Below are positions 57,985-64,000 of a stretch of 64,000 bases of DNA, piece by piece. The translations under genes were made by a program, and so were the position numbers. Numbering within the stretch: position 1 is the first letter of the stretch; every line of letters begins with the position of its first letter. Where the stretch lies: contig JACEFZ010002092.1 in assembly GCA_014155875.1 (NCBI GenBank), forward strand, positions 558,001 through 622,000, given 5' to 3'. The notes under the pieces were generated by a model. The model made no database searches and had not been told where the DNA came from. It was given only the letters and a program-made list of their open reading frames with translations. Source of the stretch: Cepaea nemoralis. Lineage: Eukaryota > Mollusca > Gastropoda > Stylommatophora > Helicidae.

Positions 57985-58234
57985 CTGATTCTATGAACCA
58001 AACTTTTCAGTCAATCAGTTTTAGGATCAAGACAGGACTTCAGGCACTTGTTACCTAAGAGCACATTATCCTGGTTACATTATTCTGTTGTCCCAACCAG
58101 TTATTGCATTAGTTGTTGGTGCTTTCACTCTTCTGTCGCCTAGTTATTAATTTAAACAACTGTGTCCGAACTGTTACTGTAATTCTGTTTGTCCTAAACA
58201 GATTTTACATTCAAGTAACAATTTCCTTGATGAA

Positions 58235-58440
58235 GTGATTCAGTCACCTGCTTCGCGATCTGCAGATCATAGGTTCCTTTCAGGGACTTCCATCATTTGG
58301 TTCATGAGTGCAATATTCTCGGAGATTCCTAGGGGTTGTCACTGGAGCTACGGAGTTAGGCCATTCTGTGGGAAGAGGCCAAGCCATGTGGGATAACACC
58401 TGTTGCAATGCAGTTGATCCTCTCACATTTTAAAACCAAG
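58235..58440 (+). repeat. SINE family 4, diverged
   Basis: GGAGCTACGGAGTTAGGCC and GCCATGTGGGATAACACCTG, TGCAATGCAGTTGATCCT match 62325-62430. Confidence 0.68.
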
Positions 58441-59389
58441 TACCTTCTAGACTTGTTTGTCAAACACCACACCAGCAGACACTATTTGTTTTACATCAGA
58501 CTATTATATTTATTTGTCTGATTGACATTTTTTGTCTTAATGAATGGGGTAGCTGTTAACATCATATTTATGTGACAGCATTGTTAACATGTGTTATCAT
58601 AAAAGTGAAGCTAGTAACATTTAAAGTGAAGCTAGTAACATTATCAAACTGTTGTTACAATTGTTAAGCCTAGCTCAAAGTTAGCTGAGTTCAGCTAGTC
58701 TAGAATGTGTTGCCAGGTTTTTTGGTTGCACGCTGTAAGGTTGACTGGCTGTCACTGCCTGTAACTGTTTTCTGGCTGAAATTGTCTAAGTTGTTAGGAC
58801 ATGTAAAAACAATAATAATAAGTAAATAGTAATAACAATTGCTTTTCTAATCAACTTGGTATAAGATTACTTGATGCATCTTGAAACATTTGATGGCTTC
58901 GTGGATTAATTTATTTGCTTGATAAGCTCATAATGTACTTGTAGAGTTTCTGTACGTTGAGTAAAATTCTGTGATTGTTCTTTCATGCGTGATGTCTAGC
59001 CTATTCAATTACAATGTAATTCACCTTTCTACAGTAATAGTTGCTGATCATCTGCCACTATCTCTTAACTTATTTTCTCTGTGTATGTGAGAGTGTGAAT
59101 AAGTTGGTGATACCTGATTAACTGATTCCATACATAATTATTTTACTTTATGGCCAGCATTATTTATCAATTTTGGAAAATATGTGCCCAAACAATTGAC
59201 TATATTATTATGTCTAATATGACTGGCACCTTGCCGTCTTGACAGATGAAATGGAGTTATACCTCTCCATAACACAAAACCTGGGCTGAATTTAGAGACC
59301 TTGTATTGCCTGTACAGCATGGTCCCTCTCTCTGCCTAGTTTATTCCAGAGGAAAGGAACACCAATATGACTGGAACAAGACAAGCTGC

Positions 59390-59690
59390 TGGAGCAGCAA
59401 AGCAATGCTCTGTCTGCCTAGACCAGTTGCTGACCAAGACTTAGGGCCTGGTCTGCCCTGCCATGACATTTAGTCTTTAGGTTGCATTTCCTCACACTAG
59501 GATAAGGCTTGTACTCTCTCAGTTGCACTCCTTCGCCCGAAGCCATTGGCACAAAGTGGGGTGTCAGGTTTGGTGAACGTCGCCCAATATTTGGGCTCTA
59601 ACAGAAAGCAGGTAGTACCGTCTACACTGTACGTCAGTCATATCTGACTAAGACCTGACCTGATTATGTCTAATAATTAGTAAAGTGTAG
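59390..59690 (-). repeat. Dispersed repeat B, inverted copy
   Basis: CCTAGACCAGTTGCTGACC, GAAGCCATTGGCACAA and GGTAGTACCGTCTAC are the inverse of 49950-50165. Confidence 0.78.
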
Positions 59691-59939
59691 CATACTATAT
59701 TCAAAATGAAAGCTGTCATATCAGGTTGTTCAGACCAAAGATGAAATTTATTTTAAACATGTCACACTCCGTTCACATCCACGTAAGTTTACATTCCATA
59801 CATCTAACTTTCTAAACAGATTTTGCCCTGCCTGGGAACGACCAGCCAGCTTATAGGTTTGTCTCTGGCCACTTTAGTCATATCATTGAAAGTAATTTTA
59901 TGCATTGAACTTTTTACATTAAATTTGTCTTACATCATC

Positions 59940-60170
59940 CCAGCTTTGTGGCTGGGAGGTTACAGACCCAATTCGCAATCTTGCATTCGAAACACAGTTG
60001 AGGACTGTTTGGTAGCAGACTGCCTTGAGTTGATTTTCATACAATGGTATGAGTGCCGGTCGTTCAGAAAGCAATGACAGACTACTGAACATAAACAATA
60101 AATCCCAGTCAAAAATGCTGGCTTTGAATGCCACATTGTGTTCAGCATTAGTTGAGCCCTCCTGGACCAT
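59940..60170 (+). repeat. SINE family 1, near full length
   Basis: Head GCTTTGTGGCTGGGAGGTTA and GCATTCGAAACACAG, then GGTCGTTCAGAAAGCAATG and AATGCTGGCTTTGAATG. Confidence 0.82.
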
Positions 60171-60484
60171 GCCCTCCTGGCCTTGTGTCTAAGTCGCTGT
60201 CATGGACAAGGCCAGGGTATTTGTTTCTGAGACCTGATGTTGCTTATAAACCAGTTTTCTTTGATCTTATTAAAATGTTGTACACGTGTTGATATTCAAA
60301 GTTGAATTGTTTTGATTCTCCAGCTTTATCTTGTGATTCTATAATTTTTGTAATGCCTAAAATTGAATGTTTGCCAGGTCAGGTTTGAGGCAAGGGCAGC
60401 TGGCCTTTAATGTAAGTTTTCATTTAAGTAAGATCATTAGACTGTGTTATGTCTATCATTCTTAAAAATGTTTTGCATATCCTT

Positions 60485-60715
60485 TACAGGACATCGCTGT
60501 CAACATCAGCATCTTTCAGCTGTATGTTGATTTCTTGGCAAGATTACGCTCAGTAGTTTGGCATTGCTTTCTGAGCGGCCGGCTCATTATCCCGCAAGTC
60601 ACGAGCGCGGGTCGAACCGCTTCCAGTTCTCGCCTCGTTGCGAGACCCTGCATGGATAAACGGGATTACGGAGAAAGTGGTGTAACCCCTCAGCCAGAGA
60701 GACCGGCTATGTCTA
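60485..60715 (-). repeat. SINE family 1, near full length, opposite to the previous copy
   Basis: Inverse of the family: ACAGGACATCGCTGTCAACA, GCATTGCTTTCTGAGCGG and a well-kept tRNA-like head (CGGGTCGAACCGC; GAGACCGGCT). Confidence 0.85.
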
Positions 60716-61429
60716 TCATTCCTGAAGAGAACTGTGATTCTTAACTACTTCAAGATACTAAATCAGCAAGGACTTCTTGGAGTTTTCTGTGCCAGCCCCT
60801 ACAGTTCTTTATTATATCACTTTTTCAGTCCACCACAAGCTTGCATCATAATTGTTTGAAGCCACTTATTTGACTGGTGGAAGTAGTCCTACTGGTGAAA
60901 ATGGTGAGGCTGTAGTTGTTGCAGAGAAGCCAGCAGACGACATTTCAGTCGTGAGTTAGCATTAAAGAATGTTGCCAGCTCCAGAAGAAAGTGTACCCAT
61001 CACCAGCTTCTGCTGTCTCCTGTGGCAGCCCAATTGTCTAGCAGTCAGCACACTTCTAGTTTATTTGTATTTTATAGAATGTGATTGGGTGTGAATGTTC
61101 CATGCTCCAAACGTAAAGGAAAAACTTAACTATACTTCAGTGGCATTAATAGTTACCCACCAGCTGTGGTATGCTGGACAGGATAGTTGAAGCAAGCAAC
61201 GTTAGGGGCCATTCCTCGCACCATGTAGCAATGTGAATCCTAAAGAGGGCTGCCAAGTCCATCAGGTGGCTGTCAGACTTCACTGCTGTTTCACATTCAG
61301 TGGAGATGTGTGGTGAACATATAAATAAAAAAGGCTATTCATGTTTGCTTCCAAACATTGCCTAGTACATTTTCTCTTCTCCGCGAATCCAACAAGAAAA
61401 TCTTTCGTTCGCTTGAAATTTGTCTAGTT

Positions 61430-62125
61430 GGAATTTTAGTCCAATTGGTGGTCGATAGTTTTATCTTCCTCTGTTGTTTCTCAAGGCCAAAAGGTTTCCC
61501 TAGATATGTTATATTCGGGGAAGTCTTGGAGTATGTGATCTGCTGTCAGCGGTGCCATTGCACATGGACTGATTTGCCAATTTTGAATTGTGTATGCGTG
61601 TGGTTCCATCCTTTTCTGAGGTAATTTTCTAGTAATTTCTCTGATGCTATCTTGATTGCCTCAATTTCAGAATCATAGTTATAGCAGTACTTTCCTGTTG
61701 GTACTCTGGCCGTGTTCCTATTATTATTTGGGTATTCTATGTACACTCCCACTCCTCCATTTCGAACATTTTGTGCTGACCCATCTGTGTAGACTCGGAT
61801 CCAGAGGTCTTGTGGGTGTTCTTCATCAAAGAAGCCTAGAGTGTCTGTTATGAGCTGTACACTATTCTGTTCTTCCTTGTCAAATATTCCTCTCACATTT
61901 GTCTTGATTTGTAGTGATAGTCTATGTTCATCTTTCCATGGAGTTCGTTCTGGAATAGTTTTCAGGGGGATACCAACTATGGACAGATCGGTGGTTTCTC
62001 TGCAGCGTCGTTTGGCTTGTTGGATAAAACTGCTTCTTTTCAACCGCCCCATAGCTAAGTTTTCAAATCTGTTCTTCAGAGGGTGGCCTAGCATGCTGAG
62101 GAACTGTACTGCTTGTATTAGCATT
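61430..62125 (-). mobile_element. LINE family E: RNase H domain and 3' end
   Basis: The reverse strand has an open frame of 192 codons with LWIRVYTDGSAQNVRNGGVG (first Asp), YNYDSEIEAIKIASEKLL (Glu) and upstream RRCRETTDLSIVG and LKTIPERTPW. After a frame change the end TADHILQDFPEYNIS follows. Known: RNase H in such elements follows the RT. Confidence 0.85.
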
Positions 62126-62204
62126 TTCGTATCTTTGCTCTCTCAGTGCTTATGTCCTCCCCATCTTCTCCATCTCCACTATAGGGGTTGATCTCATCCC
62201 TCCT

Positions 62205-62430
62205 GTGGTGACTAAGTGCTTGTAGTCCTTGTAGTACGGTTTTTCTCCGAAGGTCATGGGTTCGATTGCGGGCCGCGTCCTTCAGTTCATATAGTCAAAT
62301 TTTTTGGGGACTCCTGTGGGTCGTCGCTTGAGCTACGGAGTTCGTGCTTTGTGCGACGCTTTCCGTGCTGCGGAAAGATACCGAGCCATGTGGGATAAAA
62401 CCTGGTGCAATGAAGTCGACCCTGTCAACT
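62205..62430 (+). repeat. SINE family 4
   Basis: AAGGTCATGGGTTCGATTGC (B box), GAGCTACGGAGTTCGTGC, GAGCCATGTGGGATAAAACC. The A-box part is weak. Confidence 0.75.
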
Positions 62431-62484
62431 TAAGTGACTTTTGTTTTTTGAAAGCTGACCACGCAGTTGACCCATATTCCAGGT

Positions 62485-63237
62485 GTGGTCATATCCATCC
62501 ATCATGTGCCATGCGGTAAGCGTGGGCGGTCATGATTCACCATTTCACTCGATCACCCGAGTCATGGATCAGCCCAGTTTTCTTGTCTCAACGATATCAC
62601 ATGGCCAAGCCATCCAGGTATTTACTTATCTGTCTTCCCCTTGTTCCCTTCCCCTCGATCTTGCCGGTTGTCACCAAGTTCTCCAATTAATTTCTTCTCA
62701 TAACATGGCCAAAAAATTTTGACTGTCTATGTCTAATTTCTCTAATCAGTTTACGATTTTCATTTGTTTCTAGTAGGATTTGGTCATTGGTTTTTCTGTC
62801 TGTCCATGGTATTCTTTGCATTCTCCTCAGAAACCACATTTCCACAGCTATCAGCAGATGTTTTTCAGCTTGACTGCTCATTGTCCAAGTTTCACATCCA
62901 TACAAAAGTACAGGTTCTATGTAGCACCTCAACACTCTTTTTCTCATAGCAATTGACATCTTTTTATTGGTCAGTATGTATTTTTTAAATCTTGCAAAAG
63001 GCTACCTTCGCCATGGCGATTATTGTTCTAATCTCTTCAAGGCATCTCCCATCAGATGTTATGATTGTTCCGATATAATTGTACCCAATTACTTGTACAT
63101 TACATTGTGGTATTTCATTCTTCCCAGTGATGACCATAATCTGTGTCTTCTTACAATTTAATTCTAATCCTAGTTGTTCAGTGTGTGCAACAACCGCATC
63201 TACTAAATGTTGCAGATCCTGCTCATTGTGGTCCTGG
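62485..63237 (-). mobile_element. LINE family A, post-RT region to 3' end
   Basis: The reverse strand encodes DHNEQDLQHLVDAVVAHTEQ, KTQIMVITGKNEIPQCNVQV, IITSDGRCLEEIRTIIAMAK, CYIEPVLLYGCETWTMSSQA, RRMQRIPWTDRKTNDQILLE and FFGHVMRRN, with a CCAT-type tail near 62490. The piece just upstream is an unrelated RT fragment joined in frame. Confidence 0.88.
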
Positions 63238-64000
63238 GGAACACCCTGATGCAGTAATACTTTCTTGCTCTTGAGTCTATCTATCTGTACTCTGGCTCTT
63301 CTGTTGTGTAAGTATGCTTTCACCTATTTGTATATTCTTCCATAGACTATAGTTTCTTCATCAGACCTTCTTTCCAGACTTTGTCAAAGGCTTTTTTTTT
63401 TAGATTTTTCCATGCCGCAAGCACATACTTTGCTAAGTATTTTCTCACTGGCTCCCCATGTGGTTCCAGTTAGTTGTCTCAGGATGGCTACTCTTCTGGC
63501 TTTTGCTACTTCTTTGTTGATGTGCTTTCTTCATGTCGGTCTGTCATAAAATGTTGCTCCAGGGTATTTTGGTTCTTTTTCTTCACTTAGGGGTATTCCA
63601 TTTATCTGGATGATCCCTGCCTTTTGTTTTGGAGAGGGGGTAGAGCGGTGCTGCACTTGTTTATGCTGACACACCATCTATTAGCCCATGCAATCAATGC
63701 ATCCACAGCCCTTTGTAGTGATTTGGTGGCCACTGATGCATGTTCATTTGTGCTCCATAGAACCAGGTCACCAGCGTACATTGTCGCTTTAATTCCATGT
63801 GGTAGTTTAGCAACAAGATCATTGATGAAGATTAGAAACAGTGTGGGGGACAAGACTCCACCCTGGGGAACACCTTGATGCAGTAATACTTTCTTGCTCT
63901 TGAGTCCATCTATCTGTACTCTGGCTCTTCTGTTGTGTAAGTATGCTTTCACCTATTTGTACATTCTTCCATAGACTTTATAGTTTCTTCATCAGACCTT
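63238..64000 (-). mobile_element. RT fragment of a second LINE, with a 629-bp repeated segment
   Basis: The reverse strand encodes MKAYLHNRRARVQIDGLKSK, LLHQGVPQGGVLSPTLFLIF (RT motif B) and TMYAGDLVLW, where the catalytic YADD is changed to YAGD. The segment 63238-63370 (VKAYLHNRRARVQIDRLKSK...HQGVPQ) recurs at 63867-64000, so the RT piece is partly duplicated and runs off the window. Confidence 0.85.

Larger units (their letters stand above)
48114..57725 (+). other. Intron 10, the longest
   Basis: Phase 2, 9.6 kb. It holds a 61-bp array, LINE E, dispersed repeat B, SINE 2 with a nested LINE F, LINE D and three tandem arrays. 50175-50685 and 51375-51635 show nothing named. Confidence 0.87.
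57985..64000. other. 3' flank of the gene
   Basis: It holds SINE 4 (58235-58440), dispersed repeat B (59390-59690), two SINE 1 copies in opposite orientation (59940, 60485), LINE E (61430-62125), SINE 4 (62205-62430), LINE A (62485-63237) and an RT fragment (63238-64000). The 3' UTR must begin here, but its end is not clear. 58445-59385, 60175-60480 and 60720-61425 show nothing named. Confidence 0.7.

Noticed and set aside
1..64000. CRISPR arrays, prokaryotic operons or phage regions
   Set aside because: All direct repeats lack unique spacers, and introns, SINEs and LINEs show animal DNA.

Overview
The window is animal genomic DNA, most likely from a marine invertebrate and probably a mollusc. 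It has kilobase introns, many 5'-truncated LINEs, tRNA-derived SINEs, mariner copies and large minisatellites, and no operons or ribosome-binding sites. The mollusc call is an inference from the repertoire of LINE C-termini and SINEs, not from a database match.

One host gene runs left to right through almost the whole window. Eleven coding exons (8975-14038, 16688-17047, 17097-17714, 18334-18487, 20647-20771, 25434-25673, 30343-30590, 35616-35846, 40925-41029, 47887-48113, 57726-57984) join with matching intron phases at every junction except for one frame break inside the first exon. They encode at least about 2,540 residues. The 5.06-kb first exon carries nine intact zinc fingers of the U1/matrin/JAZ type (C-x2-C-x12-H-x5-H) plus two decayed ones. 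A tenth intact finger shares exon 3 with the helicase Q-motif region. The remaining exons give a superfamily-2 helicase of the RIG-I/MDA5/Dicer group: split Walker A LPTG|TGKT, DEVH box, TASP motif III, a helical insertion (Hel2i position) and motif VI QMRGRARR. The reading frame stops shortly after motif VI, with no RLR C-terminal domain, PAZ or RNase III. A zinc-finger array of a type often binding double-stranded RNA, fused to a dsRNA-type helicase, is the most interesting host feature. It suggests a dsRNA sensor or RNAi/antiviral factor of unfamiliar architecture (inference).

Layout: 1-8974 is upstream sequence, probably intron, made of LINE, SINE and mariner debris and microsatellites. 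8975-17714 holds the zinc-finger exons. 17715-57984 holds the helicase exons separated by introns that grow from 0.6 to 9.6 kb and are filled with mobile elements. 57985-64000 is 3' flank with SINEs and LINE reverse-transcriptase debris. The last intron carries three adjacent unrelated tandem arrays (24-, 29- and 27-bp units, about 4.3 kb together).

The mobile-element part includes a 1,586-bp retroelement at 45440-47025 with a perfect 12-bp target duplication. Its first ~130 nt fit the nested double pseudoknot of an HDV-like self-cleaving ribozyme whose predicted cleavage point is exactly the 5' insertion boundary. Other notable items are a SINE whose 3' end matches a LINE in the same window, a near-perfect 150-bp hairpin MITE, a mariner with its own internal-deletion derivative nearby, and chimeric ORFs made from joined transposon pieces. 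All coordinates of dispersed repeats are approximate, set by eye.
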